The position numbers and the translations under genes are program-made. A DNA stretch of 50,157 bases from contig PHDM01000006.1 of assembly GCA_002840985.1 (NCBI GenBank), positions 1-50,157 of the forward strand, given 5' to 3'. The notes under the pieces are model-generated. The model was not told the origin of the DNA. It ran no database searches and saw nothing but the letters and a program-made list of their open reading frames with translations. Shown here one piece after another: positions 26,867 to 36,880 of the stretch. The DNA is from Bacteroidetes bacterium HGW-Bacteroidetes-17. Its GTDB lineage: Bacteria; Bacteroidota; Bacteroidia; Bacteroidales; GCA-2711565. How positions within the stretch are numbered: the first letter of the stretch is position 1; each line of letters opens with the position of its first letter.

Positions 26867-28408
26867 TTATTTTTTAAACATTTTCAACATTCTGTGAGTC
26901 ACAAAAAATCCACCAACAATATTGATGCTGGCAACCAGGATGGCCACAAAAGCCAGAATGGTCATGGGGCTTGAAATATCATCGCTGACCTGAAGCAGTC
27001 CGCCAATGATGATGATTCCGCTGATGGCATTGGTAACTGACATTAGCGGAGTGTGCAATGCGTGAGAAACATTCCAGATTACCTGCCATCCCACAAAAAC
27101 TGCCAATACAAAAACGGTGAAATGTCCCATAAAATCAGAAGGAGCAACTTTGCCAAGCAGAAATAAAAACAATCCAATCACAGAAAGTTTAACCACCATA
27201 CCGATAATTTTTTTTCTGGATGCTTTTGCTTTTGCCAATGCCAGCTCCTCAGGGCTGACGACCGGTTCTTCAATTTTAGGTTTTTGCGGACTAACCGGAA
27301 GTGGTTCGGGTGGCCAATTGATTTTCCCTTGATAGGTAACCATGGCACGTTTCACCACATCATCTTCCATGTTTATCTTAAAATTCTCGGCTTTTCCCAT
27401 ATCATCCAATAAATGACACAGGTTGTTTCCGTATAATTGTGAGGCCTGATTAGGCAATTGATCGAGTTTGCCAATGATGGTCACACCATTATCCGTGGTA
27501 TAAATTTCATCATTTTTGGTTAAGGCACAATTTCCTCCGGTTGAGGCGGCCAAATCAACTATGACCGATCCTGCTTTCATCACTTTTACGTGATCTTCAA
27601 GAATTAATTTTGGGGCTTCTCTTCCCGGGATTTGAGCGGTAGTTATGATGATGTCAACTTCGGCAGCCTGTGCTTTAAACAGGGCCATTTCGGCTTCGAT
27701 AAACTCTTTACTCATCACCTTCGAATATCCTGAAGCTGTGGCACCATCCTCTTTAATATCTACGCTTAAAAATTCGGCGCCCATCGATTGGATTTGTTCT
27801 GCAACTTCGAGTCGGGTATCAAAAGCCCTGACAATGGCGCCCAATGAATTGGCAGTACCAATGGCAGCTAAGCCTGCAACACCAGCACCGATTACCAATA
27901 CTTTCGCAGGATCAACCTTTCCAGCGGCGGTAATCTGTCCGTTTAAAAATTTACCGTAATGATTGGCTCCTTCAATAACTGCGCGATATCCAGCAATGTT
28001 AGCCATGGAGGATAAAACATCCATTTTTTGTGCCCTGGAAATTCTGGGTATGGCATCCATGGCAACGGCATTCACTTTTTGATCAGCCAGTTTTTTAAGG
28101 AGATCGGGATTTTGTGCCGGCCATAAATAACTCAAGAGCACAAGGCCTTCTTTCATTAACTCTACTTCTTCAAACTTTGGTGCTAAAACTTTCAGCACCA
28201 CGTCACATTCTTTGTAGATTTCAATAGCAGAAGGAACAATAGTCGCCCCCGCAGCTTTAAAATCTTCATTCGAAAAATTTGCTTTCAATCCTGCGTCTTT
28301 TTGGATAAAGACGTCAAAGCCCTGTTTAATCAATCGGTTAACAGTTTTTGGAGTAGCTGCTACCCGAAATTCTTTGGGTTCAATTTCTTTTGGAATTCCA
28401 ACTTTCAT
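26867..28408 (-). CDS. pntA: NAD(P) transhydrogenase subunit alpha
   Basis: The 513-residue product carries the NAD(H)-binding domain I ([20 protein letters not shown] at the start; [20 protein letters not shown] near 169; [12 protein letters not shown] near 257) fused to the membrane part with four hydrophobic segments after about residue 400. This single-chain alpha subunit is the E. coli type; many other bacteria split it in two. It starts the pntAB operon; the upstream 297-bp gap to the NimA-like gene is AT-rich. Confidence 0.97.
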   Translation of the reverse strand: MKVGIPKEIEPKEFRVAATPKTVNRLIKQGFDVFIQKDAGLKANFSNEDFKAAGATIVPSAIEIYKECDVVLKVLAPKFEEVELMKEGLVLLSYLWPAQNPDLLKKLADQKVNAVAMDAIPRISRAQKMDVLSSMANIAGYRAVIEGANHYGKFLNGQITAAGKVDPAKVLVIGAGVAGLAAIGTANSLGAIVRAFDTRLEVAEQIQSMGAEFLSVDIKEDGATASGYSKVMSKEFIEAEMALFKAQAAEVDIIITTAQIPGREAPKLILEDHVKVMKAGSVIVDLAASTGGNCALTKNDEIYTTDNGVTIIGKLDQLPNQASQLYGNNLCHLLDDMGKAENFKINMEDDVVKRAMVTYQGKINWPPEPLPVSPQKPKIEEPVVSPEELALAKAKASRKKIIGMVVKLSVIGLFLFLLGKVAPSDFMGHFTVFVLAVFVGWQVIWNVSHALHTPLMSVTNAISGIIIIGGLLQVSDDISSPMTILAFVAILVASINIVGGFFVTHRMLKMFKK

Positions 28409-28705
28409 AAGATAAATATTTAAGTTCGATATGCTTATTTTACAAAATGAATTGTAAACAAGAATGACAAAAATAACAAAAGCAATTGATAAAAAAGCAA
28501 TCTGAACAGGTGTGTGGTAAAAATCAGTATTATACTTAAGGATTAGATTTCAACTTAATCTTTATTGCTATGCAAAAAGGAAGTGTGTGAAATATTAATT
28601 CAAATAATGGTTGCTTGTTGAAACTCCTTACAGTAAATGCAAAGGGTCAATCTTAAGACTAAAATATCAAATCGTGGTATTGAAAATCGACTATTATTAG
28701 CCAAC

Positions 28706-29167
28706 TTATTGTCCGTAAGCCCTGCCTTCTAATTTTTCAATCACAACTTTGTAGCAATTTACATCCTTAACCGCAGGGTCGTTATATTTAAATTTTCGAT
28801 CGACATAATTGGCCATGATTACATTTAATGCTTCCTTTTTCTTTTCAAAATCGGTGATAAATTCTACTTTTCCAAAAGCCAATACCGAACGGTATTTCCA
28901 GCTATAACTGCAAGCGACATCTTCATCACGGTATTTTAATTCATAATCGCCACTAAATGCAACACAAACATTGGGATTGTTTGTTAAAATGTCAATCTTC
29001 TTGCCTTTTTGGGCTGAATGCAGAAAAATTTCATCATCGGCATAGCCAAAATTAAAAGGCAAAACATAAGGCATATTATTTTCGTCAACCATAGAGAGAT
29101 GGCAAACTTTACAATTATTAATAATTTCTTCAAGTTGGGGCTTATGGTCAATTATGCGGCTTTTCAT
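28706..29167 (-). CDS. NimA-like pyridoxamine 5'-phosphate oxidase-family flavoprotein
   Basis: The 153-residue product has the split-barrel flavin-binding fold of the family that includes 5-nitroimidazole resistance (Nim) proteins: CHLSMVDENNMPYVLPFNFG, then IFLHSAQKGKKID, SYSWKYRSVLAFGKVEF and a C-terminal KVVIEKLEGR. The length is normal. It probably binds FMN or another cofactor in the cytoplasm. Most chromosomal members have no proven link to resistance, so I do not call it nim. It stands between the pnt operon and the large outer-membrane protein gene, 39 bp after the latter's stop codon on the same strand side. Confidence 0.85.
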   Translation of the reverse strand: MKSRIIDHKPQLEEIINNCKVCHLSMVDENNMPYVLPFNFGYADDEIFLHSAQKGKKIDILTNNPNVCVAFSGDYELKYRDEDVACSYSWKYRSVLAFGKVEFITDFEKKKEALNVIMANYVDRKFKYNDPAVKDVNCYKVVIEKLEGRAYGQ

Positions 29168-29206
29168 ATTTAAAGAGATTAAGTTTTGAAATTGGTTTAT
29201 GCAAAT

Positions 29207-32044
29207 TTAATAAAGTGCTGAGAAATCGATGTAAAATAAAAATTCAAAAACATTGGTTTTATTATCGGGATAATAAATGTATCTGACTCCCATATCGACA
29301 GGTGCAATTAAACTAAAAAAGTACATGTCGGAAGTTAATTCAAATCCAGTTGAGCGATAGTCTGTATTCCCTTTAGCATTTTTGCCATAGGCCTGATCAT
29401 AATATAGTGCAAGTTTTAATCGCTTAAGATAAAACAATGAGCCGATATGAAAATCGGGATAGCAAAGTGGAAATTTATAATTGATGCTGGTACGGAAAAG
29501 CTCCAAATCATTTTGATTGTAAAATCCTCTGGGATAATTTACTTCCTGTGGGAAATGGTAAACTCCTTCCTGCCGTTTCTGATAGCCGTTAACAATTTTT
29601 ATTCCGTGATGCTTAAAAAGTCCCGGGAAATAGAATACAGACTGTGCTGAAACCAGCCAGCTTTTATGTTCTTCCTGAAAAGGAGTATGCCCAACTCGGA
29701 AATCAAGAATTTGACCCCATGCAGGGTATAAATCTCTTGACGATGAGCGTATTTGATTATACAAATAAAGTCGATAATTCATGCTGTGAACTGCATGTTG
29801 GGTGAAATTAATTTTTTGATCGGGTAATTCTTTTAAAAATGAATTCCTGAATTTTATGGAGGGCTGAATGCCTCTGTAATACCTTCCCTTGTTGAATGAA
29901 AGTGGCAATCTTACCTGGGTTTCGATATTGGTTTCATCATACAAAACAAACTTTATTTGATGCGTTGAGTCGTTTAAATAATAACGTTTTTTCCCGTGGT
30001 CAACTTCCAATTCGAAAATAGGATAAAACCCTTCATATGAATAATTAAAATAATATTTCCCCAATGATTCGTTGAGATCGTATTCATAACCCAAAGTTGC
30101 AAAGGCAGTGCTTAATTTATTTTGCGACATCATTGAGAAGCCGGGCTTAACTTCGTATGAATTCACATTAATTGAAGCAGGTGCCCAACTGTGAATGTCA
30201 AGTAAGCTGCTTGCTTTGCGATATTTTTCTGCCTCAAATTTTTTATCGACCCGATGATCAATTTCTAAAATTCCTTTTTCCTGTTTTGAAAAGGTTTTAG
30301 GAAGATCCAAAAATCCTTTTTTAATTTCAGTTAAAGGAATCCAACGTTCATCTGATAATTTCTGTTTTACAATTTCATAACCATCCGAGGTGTAATTAGC
30401 ATAAAGAAGAAAATCATTTTTCTCATCTACAAAAACATCCTTAGCTCCAAATTTTACATGGCTGATTTGAAAAATAGCCTTACTTGAACATTCCAATGCA
30501 TAAATATTATCGGTTCCTGAGAAAGCTCCGGAGAAATAAATGGTATCGTTTGTAATTCGGGGATTGGCGATAGGAACATAAGTTTCGGGTATTTGCTTCT
30601 CGAATTGCCCGGATATTATATTCAAAACCTGAATGCTTTTCCCTTGATTGTTTAGGGTAATTAATACAATTTTGTTGTCATCTTCCGACCAGGATGGAGA
30701 CATTAAAAATTCATGATTCGGATGATGAAATCGTTTAAGTTCTGTTCCATTTAATGCATCCAGAATTACCAGTGAAGATTTATCGGTGGTGCTTTGTTCA
30801 ATGGCGGCAATTTTTTTTGCATCGTGCGACAATGCAGGAGAGAACAAACGACTGTTTTTTGTTAAATGGGTTAATTTTTTCGATTTAAGATGATAGGTTT
30901 TGATCACCGAAAAGTTCCTGTTCTGCCATCTCGCGTCAAATTCAACTTCCGACCAACAAAGTAAACCTCGCGAATAGGATAAACGATCACCCAGATTTGG
31001 CCCGGGTGTAAAAATGATTTTTTCTTCTCCTGATGGTAAAATCTTAATTATGCGTTGGACATCATCAATGCTTCTTTTTACACTAAGCATATTTTTTTCA
31101 TCCATCATCAGTGGATGGTTGTAATTGGTAAAGTCTTTAGGCTTTTTGGTCAGGTGTTCGAGAGGCTGGAATGATTGTAAAGATTGAATGGAATCCCATT
31201 TGCTTTTCAACTCATCCATCACATAATAATAAAACTGTTGTTTGTTTAGTCCGGTTGTTTTTTTGATGGCATTTGAAAATGGAGTAATCTGATAAGGATT
31301 TCTACCTGTATTCAGCAAAGTGTTTTCCCAAAGTTTTGCTCCAAATTTATTTCTGCCTGAAGCAACCATTAAGTAGCCCAAGGGATAGGGGTCGGTCACA
31401 AAATCTTTGTACGATCCATGAACGGATTTTTCATAGGAAAAGGTCCCTTTCTCTAATAATTGGGCTTTTATCGGCATTATAAAGGAGGGTTCTCGTCCAC
31501 GACCGGAATTACTTAAAGCAGTTTCGGTAACTACGGCATCTCCCTCCAAAAACCATTGTGGAATAAAAATACCGGTCATAAATGCCAGTGCCTGCTCTCC
31601 CAAGATAATTTTAAGTACATTGGTTAATCCGGTGTTCAGCTTTTCTATTTGGATTAAGTGACGAATTTCATGCAGCGCCAACTGATCCAACCAAGGCTGA
31701 GCGTAAATTTGTTGTGGTGAGGTAGTGTGCAGGTCAATTCGGGTTGGGGCCCAGGCAGTTGTTCCATTTGAAACTACGGTTTGGGTGTGTAGAATAATTG
31801 AAGTCTTTTTGATGGTTCCATTTAAAGAATAAGCAACAAGAGCATAAGCCGAATCCAAAATATTGGCCAGATATTGTGCCTGGACTTCAAAATTTTCAGG
31901 AAAAATGATTTGAAAATTCGCTGTATTAATCTGTTTCCATTTTGTTGAAGCTGGATCTTGCCCGGAACTAAAATACTGCCCTTTTGCCAAAGAGGATAAT
32001 AGCATTAGAAAAACAAGGACGGTTATTGATCTTTTCAACTTCAT
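29207..32044 (-). CDS. Large TolB-propeller/beta-barrel protein with a HEIRH motif
   Basis: The ATG at 32044 gives 945 residues; ATG at 32050 or TTG at 32056 only add two or four. A signal peptide ends near SLAKGQ. Residues about 120-150 contain LALHEIRHLIQIEKLN, an HExxH zinc-peptidase-like helix, and GDAVVTETALS follows about 40 residues later, as in the third-ligand helix of gluzincin-type enzymes. Residues about 300-600 have TolB/WD40-like blades (LSHDAKKIAAIEQS, SPSWSEDDNKIVLIT). The last ~280 residues alternate polar and hydrophobic, as in outer-membrane beta-barrels, ending in Tyr. I infer an outer-membrane protein with a periplasmic propeller and possible peptidase domain. Its function is unknown. 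Confidence 0.8.
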   Translation of the reverse strand: MKLKRSITVLVFLMLLSSLAKGQYFSSGQDPASTKWKQINTANFQIIFPENFEVQAQYLANILDSAYALVAYSLNGTIKKTSIILHTQTVVSNGTTAWAPTRIDLHTTSPQQIYAQPWLDQLALHEIRHLIQIEKLNTGLTNVLKIILGEQALAFMTGIFIPQWFLEGDAVVTETALSNSGRGREPSFIMPIKAQLLEKGTFSYEKSVHGSYKDFVTDPYPLGYLMVASGRNKFGAKLWENTLLNTGRNPYQITPFSNAIKKTTGLNKQQFYYYVMDELKSKWDSIQSLQSFQPLEHLTKKPKDFTNYNHPLMMDEKNMLSVKRSIDDVQRIIKILPSGEEKIIFTPGPNLGDRLSYSRGLLCWSEVEFDARWQNRNFSVIKTYHLKSKKLTHLTKNSRLFSPALSHDAKKIAAIEQSTTDKSSLVILDALNGTELKRFHHPNHEFLMSPSWSEDDNKIVLITLNNQGKSIQVLNIISGQFEKQIPETYVPIANPRITNDTIYFSGAFSGTDNIYALECSSKAIFQISHVKFGAKDVFVDEKNDFLLYANYTSDGYEIVKQKLSDERWIPLTEIKKGFLDLPKTFSKQEKGILEIDHRVDKKFEAEKYRKASSLLDIHSWAPASINVNSYEVKPGFSMMSQNKLSTAFATLGYEYDLNESLGKYYFNYSYEGFYPIFELEVDHGKKRYYLNDSTHQIKFVLYDETNIETQVRLPLSFNKGRYYRGIQPSIKFRNSFLKELPDQKINFTQHAVHSMNYRLYLYNQIRSSSRDLYPAWGQILDFRVGHTPFQEEHKSWLVSAQSVFYFPGLFKHHGIKIVNGYQKRQEGVYHFPQEVNYPRGFYNQNDLELFRTSINYKFPLCYPDFHIGSLFYLKRLKLALYYDQAYGKNAKGNTDYRSTGFELTSDMYFFSLIAPVDMGVRYIYYPDNKTNVFEFLFYIDFSALY

Positions 32045-32117
32045 GAACATGATCAAAGATAAAATTAAATCCGTTTAAAATGCAGTACTAAAGAAACTGA
32101 AGGATTAAAATGTGCTG

Positions 32118-32825
32118 TTAAAATTTTTGTTGTGAAGAACTAAAGAAATCCCATAAAGGATCGCTTGGAGTTGGAGCAACGATTTCGAGTGCTTCTTTGG
32201 AAACCGGATGAGTGAAGTTTAATTTCCGGGCATGCAAACTAATTGAGGCATCTTTATTTGATCTCGGAAATCCATATTTTAAATCGCCTTTGATGGGGCA
32301 TCCAATTTTTGATAACTGGACCCTAATTTGATGATGGCGCCCGGTTATCAGAATTATTTCAAGTAACGCGTAGTCTTTGCTTTTTGAGATCAGTTTGTAT
32401 TTAAGTTCAGCTTTTTTAGTTCCGTTTTGTTCTGAATTAAATGCTTTGGATCTGTTTTTTGCTTCATCCTTAACAAGCCAATGAATGAGATGATCCTCCT
32501 CTTTTGGTGGTGTGTTCTTTGTGATGGCCCAATAGGTTTTTTGTATTTGTTTGTTTTTTATTTGCTCATTCAATCTGGCAAGGGCCTTACTCGTTTTAGC
32601 AAAAATTACAGCACCACTTACCGGACGATCAATACGATGAGCCAGGCCCAGATATACATTCCCTGGTTTTTGGTAACATTCTTTTATATAGAATTTTATG
32701 TTTTCAATTAATGATGCATCACCCGTTTTGTCACCTTGAACCAATTCCGAAGGCCTTTTGTTAACGATGATAAGATGGTTGTCCTCAAAAAGGATTTGCT
32801 CACGGACACTTGCTAGTAAATCCAT
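32118..32825 (-). CDS. RluA-family rRNA/tRNA pseudouridine synthase
   Basis: The 235-residue product lacks an S4 domain and has the RluA catalytic motif AHRIDRPVSGAVIFAKT with nucleophile Asp66, plus TGRHHQIRVQLSKIGCPIKGD and SLHARKL. It isomerises uridine in rRNA or tRNA; the target position cannot be told from sequence. It is the last gene of the likely operon FKBP-panB-rlu, starting 20 bp after panB. Confidence 0.93.
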   Translation of the reverse strand: MDLLASVREQILFEDNHLIIVNKRPSELVQGDKTGDASLIENIKFYIKECYQKPGNVYLGLAHRIDRPVSGAVIFAKTSKALARLNEQIKNKQIQKTYWAITKNTPPKEEDHLIHWLVKDEAKNRSKAFNSEQNGTKKAELKYKLISKSKDYALLEIILITGRHHQIRVQLSKIGCPIKGDLKYGFPRSNKDASISLHARKLNFTHPVSKEALEIVAPTPSDPLWDFFSSSQQKF

Positions 32826-32845
32826 GCTAAAGAGCGTTTGTTGTA

Positions 32846-33661
32846 TTAATATTGCTCCCTTTCATTTGGGAAATTAAGCGTTTTAATGTCGCTGATATAG
32901 GTTTGTACACTGCCTTTTATTTCTTCTGAAAGATTGTTGTACCTGCGCAAAAAACGTGGAGAAAATTTTTGGGTCAATCCGAGCATATCGTGTAATACCA
33001 AAACTTGTCCATCAACGCCACTTCCTGCGCCAATTCCAATGGTAGGAATTTTAAGCTTATGTGTAACTTTGGCTCCTAATGCAGCAGGGATTTTTTCTAA
33101 AACGACACCAAAACATCCTGCTTCCTCTAAAAGTTTGGCATCTGATTCCAGCTTTTTTGCTTCGTCTGCTTCTGTTGCACGAACTACATAGGTCCCAAAT
33201 TTATGGATTGATTGAGGAGTTAAGCCTAAATGTCCGAGTACCGGAATGCCGGCAGATAATATTCTTTTAACGGATTGAACGATTTCTTTACCGCCTTCCA
33301 TTTTAATGGCGTTGGCACCCGATTCTTTCATAATGCGAATTGCAGAATGCAATGCTTCAAGTGAATCACCCTGATAAGTTCCAAACGGAAGATCAACCAC
33401 CACGAGTGCACGAGTAACAGCTCTCATTACGGAACTTGCATGATAAATCATCTCATTTAAGGTAATTGGCAAAGTGGTTTTATGTCCTGCCATCACATTT
33501 GATGCTGAATCACCTACCAATATTACATCAATCCCGGCTTCGTCAATCAGTCCTGCCATGGTATAATCATAAGCAGTCAACATGGCAATTTTTTCACCTT
33601 TCAGCTTCATTTCCTGCAGTACATGCGTTGTAATTTTTGGATATACACTTAGCTTTTCCAT
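32846..33661 (-). CDS. panB: 3-methyl-2-oxobutanoate hydroxymethyltransferase
   Basis: The 271-residue product makes ketopantoate from 3-methyl-2-oxobutanoate and methylenetetrahydrofolate, the first committed step of pantothenate and CoA synthesis. Family signatures are complete: [69 protein letters not shown] and [19 protein letters not shown]. It lies 47 bp after the FKBP gene and 20 bp before the pseudouridine synthase gene. Confidence 0.97.
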   Translation of the reverse strand: MEKLSVYPKITTHVLQEMKLKGEKIAMLTAYDYTMAGLIDEAGIDVILVGDSASNVMAGHKTTLPITLNEMIYHASSVMRAVTRALVVVDLPFGTYQGDSLEALHSAIRIMKESGANAIKMEGGKEIVQSVKRILSAGIPVLGHLGLTPQSIHKFGTYVVRATEADEAKKLESDAKLLEEAGCFGVVLEKIPAALGAKVTHKLKIPTIGIGAGSGVDGQVLVLHDMLGLTQKFSPRFLRRYNNLSEEIKGSVQTYISDIKTLNFPNEREQY

Positions 33662-33708
33662 AATTTCCGTATGTTAATAAAGTATCCTTTATTCAATTAG
33701 TCACATTA

Positions 33709-34191
33709 TTACTGGAAAAAATCCAATAATTTAATTTCAAAAATTAAGACGGCATTTGGTTCAATACCGCTCTCAGGATAAGGTCCATATGCTAAGCCTG
33801 AAGGAATAAAAAGCATTCCCTTAGCACCCTTAGTGAAAAGAGGGATTCCTTCGCGCCATCCCTTAATGGTATTAGCAAGGAGAAATGGAGTTGGATAATC
33901 ATTATCAAAATTTTGATCAAAAACCACCCCCGATTCAAGATAATAGCCTCTATAATGTACTTTCACCCGATCATTTACAGTTGGATGTTCAGATCCAGTT
34001 CCTTCTTCAGTTATGAGATAAAATAAACCTGAACTTGTCTTTTGAGCAGTGAGGTTGTGACTCACCAAATATCCTTCAATTAATGCAATGTCAATTTTTA
34101 ATTGTTCAGCAGGACTTAACTCTTCTTTATTCTTGCTGCATGATATAACTGTAATAAAAACAATAATTAAGATGGGGATGATCTTTTTCAT
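33709..34191 (-). CDS. FKBP-type peptidyl-prolyl isomerase lipoprotein
   Basis: The 160-residue product has a lipoprotein signal (MKKIIPILIIVFITVISC, Cys18) and an FKBP domain: VNDRVKVHYRGYYLESGVVF, then IKGWREGIPLFTKGAKGMLF and IPSGLAYGP, ending VLIFEIKLLDF. The isomerase would fold proteins in the periplasm while anchored by lipid. It heads the three-gene run with panB and the pseudouridine synthase; the mix of functions is probably incidental. Confidence 0.93.
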   Translation of the reverse strand: MKKIIPILIIVFITVISCSKNKEELSPAEQLKIDIALIEGYLVSHNLTAQKTSSGLFYLITEEGTGSEHPTVNDRVKVHYRGYYLESGVVFDQNFDNDYPTPFLLANTIKGWREGIPLFTKGAKGMLFIPSGLAYGPYPESGIEPNAVLIFEIKLLDFFQ

Positions 34192-34362
34192 TCGTGTTTT
34201 TTTAGTTGTGCAATCAATTTTTTTTGGATTGCTAAAATCTATTTACGCGATGCAAAAATAAAACTTTCTGACTTCATTTTCAAATCTTTATAAGAATTAG
34301 CCAATTGCGCTAATTTAGAAGGTATTAAAATTGGAATATGGTAGTTATTGCATATTATTTTC

Positions 34363-34370
34363 TAACTTTG
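34363..34370 (+). promoter_or_regulatory. Candidate -7 box for the aldolase-aminotransferase pair
   Basis: TAACTTTG matches TAnnTTTG, 31 bp before the start codon at 34402. I find no well-placed -33 element. Confidence 0.35.
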
Positions 34371-34401
34371 ATTCAAATATTATATTAATTAAATAGATTA
34401 A

Positions 34402-35301
34402 ATGCTTATGATTACCTTGAATGGGATTTTCCCGCCCTTACCTACCGCATTTGATAAAAACGAAAACCTTTTGACGAGCAAAATGATGGATAACATTTCT
34501 CGTCTTAATCAATTTGATTTGGCTGGGTTTTTATTATTGGGCTCAAATGGTGAGCTCGTGATGTTAACCGAAGAAGAAAAAATAAAAGTTTACAAAGATT
34601 GCAGAAAAGCCATTCCTAAATCAAAGTTAATGATTGCCGGAACCGGTGGGCAATCAACTTTGGAAACGATCAGGTTAACAAAGGCAGCCGGAGATGCCGG
34701 TGCTGATGCAGCCCTTGTTCTAAATCCATTTTATTATAAAGGTTTAATGACAACGGAGGCCCTAAAGAAGCATTATTTTACTGTTGCAGATGCTTCAAAA
34801 ATCCCTGTGATTATTTATAACATGCCCGGAAACAGTGGTTTGGATATGGGTGCTGAGGCCATCGCAAAGTTTGCAGAGCATCCCAATATAATTGGATTAA
34901 AAGATTCGGGGGGTAACCTTACCAAAATGGCTGACATTAAGCGTATGCTAAGTTCTGATTTTCAGATTTTAGCGGGTTCTGCAGGATTCTTGTTCCCGGC
35001 ACTTTGTATTGGTGCAATAGGTGGAATATTGGCATCAGCAAACATTGCACCACAGGAGTGCATCGATATCTACAAATATTTCAATAATGGGGAGCATGAA
35101 AAAGCATTGGCACTGCAATTGAAAATGATTCCTGTAAATACGGCCGTTACTAGTGGCATGGGAATTCCGGCCTTAAAAACTGCCATGGATTTTCTGGGAC
35201 TTTACGGAGGAACTTCCAGACAACCTATCCAGCCGCTTGACGAAAAACAAAAACTATTTGTTGAACAATTAATGACCAAAAACGATATCAACCACTTTTA
35301 A
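34402..35301 (+). CDS. DHDPS-superfamily aldolase resembling 4-hydroxy-2-oxoglutarate aldolase (HOGA1-like)
   Basis: The 299-residue product is a (beta/alpha)8 class I aldolase: Schiff-base Lys167 in IIGLKDSGGN, Tyr139 in VIIYNMPGN, and the substrate loop GSNGE (47-51). Dihydrodipicolinate synthase typically has GTTGE and KEATG at these places. By recall the sequence follows human mitochondrial HOGA1 closely: GSNGE, GADAAxVxxPxYY, HPNIxGxKDSGG, FQxLAGSAGFL and GIPxLKxxMDxxGxYGG all agree. I therefore infer cleavage of 4-hydroxy-2-oxoglutarate to pyruvate and glyoxylate. It starts 12 bp before the aminotransferase gene, consistent with a shared pathway. Other 2-oxoacid aldolase activities remain possible. 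Confidence 0.85.
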   Translation: MLMITLNGIFPPLPTAFDKNENLLTSKMMDNISRLNQFDLAGFLLLGSNGELVMLTEEEKIKVYKDCRKAIPKSKLMIAGTGGQSTLETIRLTKAAGDAGADAALVLNPFYYKGLMTTEALKKHYFTVADASKIPVIIYNMPGNSGLDMGAEAIAKFAEHPNIIGLKDSGGNLTKMADIKRMLSSDFQILAGSAGFLFPALCIGAIGGILASANIAPQECIDIYKYFNNGEHEKALALQLKMIPVNTAVTSGMGIPALKTAMDFLGLYGGTSRQPIQPLDEKQKLFVEQLMTKNDINHF

Positions 35302-35313
35302 TATTAGCATAAA

Positions 35314-36480
35314 ATGAAACGCAGAAAATTATTAATGATCCCTGGCCCCATTGAATTTGAACCCGAAGTTTTACGTGCACTTGGTGCACCCACGACAAGC
35401 CATGTGGCAGCTAATTTTATTGAAACCTTCGGAAATGCATTAGACATGATGAAAAAGGTATGGAATAGCCCATCGGGACAGCCATTCATTATTGCAGGTT
35501 CTGGAACTCTGGCGATGGATTTGGCCGGAGCTAATTTGATCGAACATGGAGATAAGGCACTGGTTATTTCTACCGGATATTTTGGTGAGCGATTTGCAGA
35601 TTTATTGAAAAGATATGGAGCTCAGGTAACAATTTTAAAAGCTCCAATAGGTCAGGTGGTTCCTGAAGCTGAAATTGAAAATGCGCTTAAAAATGACAAC
35701 TATAAATTACTCACATTTACGCATGTTGATACATCCACTGCTGTAAAAGTTGATCCGGAACCGATCGGCAAATTAGGTCAAAAATATAATGTTCTGACGA
35801 TTTTAGACGGCGTTTGTTCTGTAGCAGGAGAAGAAATAAAACAAGATGAATGGGGAATTGATGTGGTACTAACTGCTTCACAAAAAGCGATTGGAGTACC
35901 TCCCGGACTAGCTTTATTGGTCGTTTCAGAAAAAGCAATGAGTGTTTGGAAAAAGAGAAAAACACCGGTTGCCAATTATTATGCAGATTGGTCAAATTGG
36001 TTGCCAATTATGAATGCTTATGCAGATCGAAAACCATCTTATTTTGGAACGCCTGCCGTTAATCTGGTCGCTGCCTTGGAAGTAAGTTTAAAGATAATTC
36101 TGGAAGAAGGGATGGCTGCTCGAATCAAGCGACATGAAAAAGTTGCTCAGGCATTCAGAGAGGCATTCAGATCACTCGGACTTAAAATGATTCCCCAAAA
36201 TGATACTGTTTGTGCAAATACTTTATCGGCTCCTTATTATCCTGAGGGAATTGATGGCGCCTCCTTACTTAAAGAAATTGCAAATGCAGGCATCATTCTG
36301 GCCGGAGGTTTATTGCCTGAAATTAAAGGCAACTATTTTCGAATTGGCCATATGGGCTCGGTAAACCAAGGAGATGTACTTGCAACCATTGGAGCCATTG
36401 AAGCATCTCTTCAAAAATGTGGTCATCAAGCTGAACCGGGAATTGCAGTTGGTGCAGCTTTAAAGGTTTTAAATCAGTGA
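35314..36480 (+). CDS. Class V aminotransferase resembling alanine-glyoxylate aminotransferase (AGXT-like)
   Basis: The 388-residue product has the small-subunit start MIPGPIEFEPEVLRALGAP, GSGTLAMDLAGANL in the cofactor phosphate region, Asp165 in ILDGVCSV for the pyridine nitrogen and PLP Lys191 in TASQKAIGVPPG. The end AGGLLPEIKGNYFRIGHMG is typical of alanine-glyoxylate and serine-glyoxylate enzymes. Its amino donor (Ala or Ser) is not certain from sequence. Next to a HOGA1-like aldolase, conversion of glyoxylate to glycine is the economical reading; phosphoserine transaminase is less likely because of the AGXT-style signatures. Confidence 0.88.
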   Translation: MKRRKLLMIPGPIEFEPEVLRALGAPTTSHVAANFIETFGNALDMMKKVWNSPSGQPFIIAGSGTLAMDLAGANLIEHGDKALVISTGYFGERFADLLKRYGAQVTILKAPIGQVVPEAEIENALKNDNYKLLTFTHVDTSTAVKVDPEPIGKLGQKYNVLTILDGVCSVAGEEIKQDEWGIDVVLTASQKAIGVPPGLALLVVSEKAMSVWKKRKTPVANYYADWSNWLPIMNAYADRKPSYFGTPAVNLVAALEVSLKIILEEGMAARIKRHEKVAQAFREAFRSLGLKMIPQNDTVCANTLSAPYYPEGIDGASLLKEIANAGIILAGGLLPEIKGNYFRIGHMGSVNQGDVLATIGAIEASLQKCGHQAEPGIAVGAALKVLNQ

Positions 36481-36880
36481 GACTAATATTTTGAGTTCAA
36501 AATCATATAGTCGAACTGATCCCGAGCTAGTCGAGGGATAATAGGGTTTTTTTCGGCATCTTGCTGCAAGTTGCTTTATTTATGCAAAAACACTTGAATA
36601 TTTATTCGGAATTGTAATTGCTTTCAAAGCCACATAATCATAAAGTAATTATTTTCTGTCTTTTTGTCATTATGTGACAGCATGATATATGAATACTGGA
36701 ATATAGCAAATTATCTCACAAGCTATTTTAAAACAGCAGTTTATACTTCAATCCGGCCCTTAAATCAACATAAATTTATTTCAAATTACAAAATTGAAGC
36801 GAACAAAGGGTTAATGGCATAATCATTGAGTAACAAGATTATCAACCTGAAAAATACATCAAAAAATAAATTTATAAAAA
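36481..36880. other. Intergenic region before dnaK
   Basis: The 400-bp gap has a CGAG-rich repeat fragment at 36509-36545 (AGTCGAACTGATCCCGAGCT, with ATCCC/GGGAT arms at 36519-36539). The rest is AT-rich. I see no CIRCE element or confident dnaK promoter. Confidence 0.6.
36509..36545. repeat. CGAG-rich mosaic repeat, family C, fragment
   Basis: AGTCGAACTGAT matches the right edge of family C (GCTCGAACTGAC) and continues into a hairpin, ATCCC at 36519-36523 and GGGAT at 36535-36539. Confidence 0.55.

Noticed and set aside
28706-29167. Nitroimidazole resistance gene nim
   Set aside because: Only family-level similarity is visible; most chromosomal members have no known resistance role.
34402-35301. 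Call as dapA (dihydrodipicolinate synthase)
   Set aside because: GSNGE and KDSGG and the overall match to HOGA1, plus the aminotransferase neighbour, argue for another 2-oxoacid aldolase.
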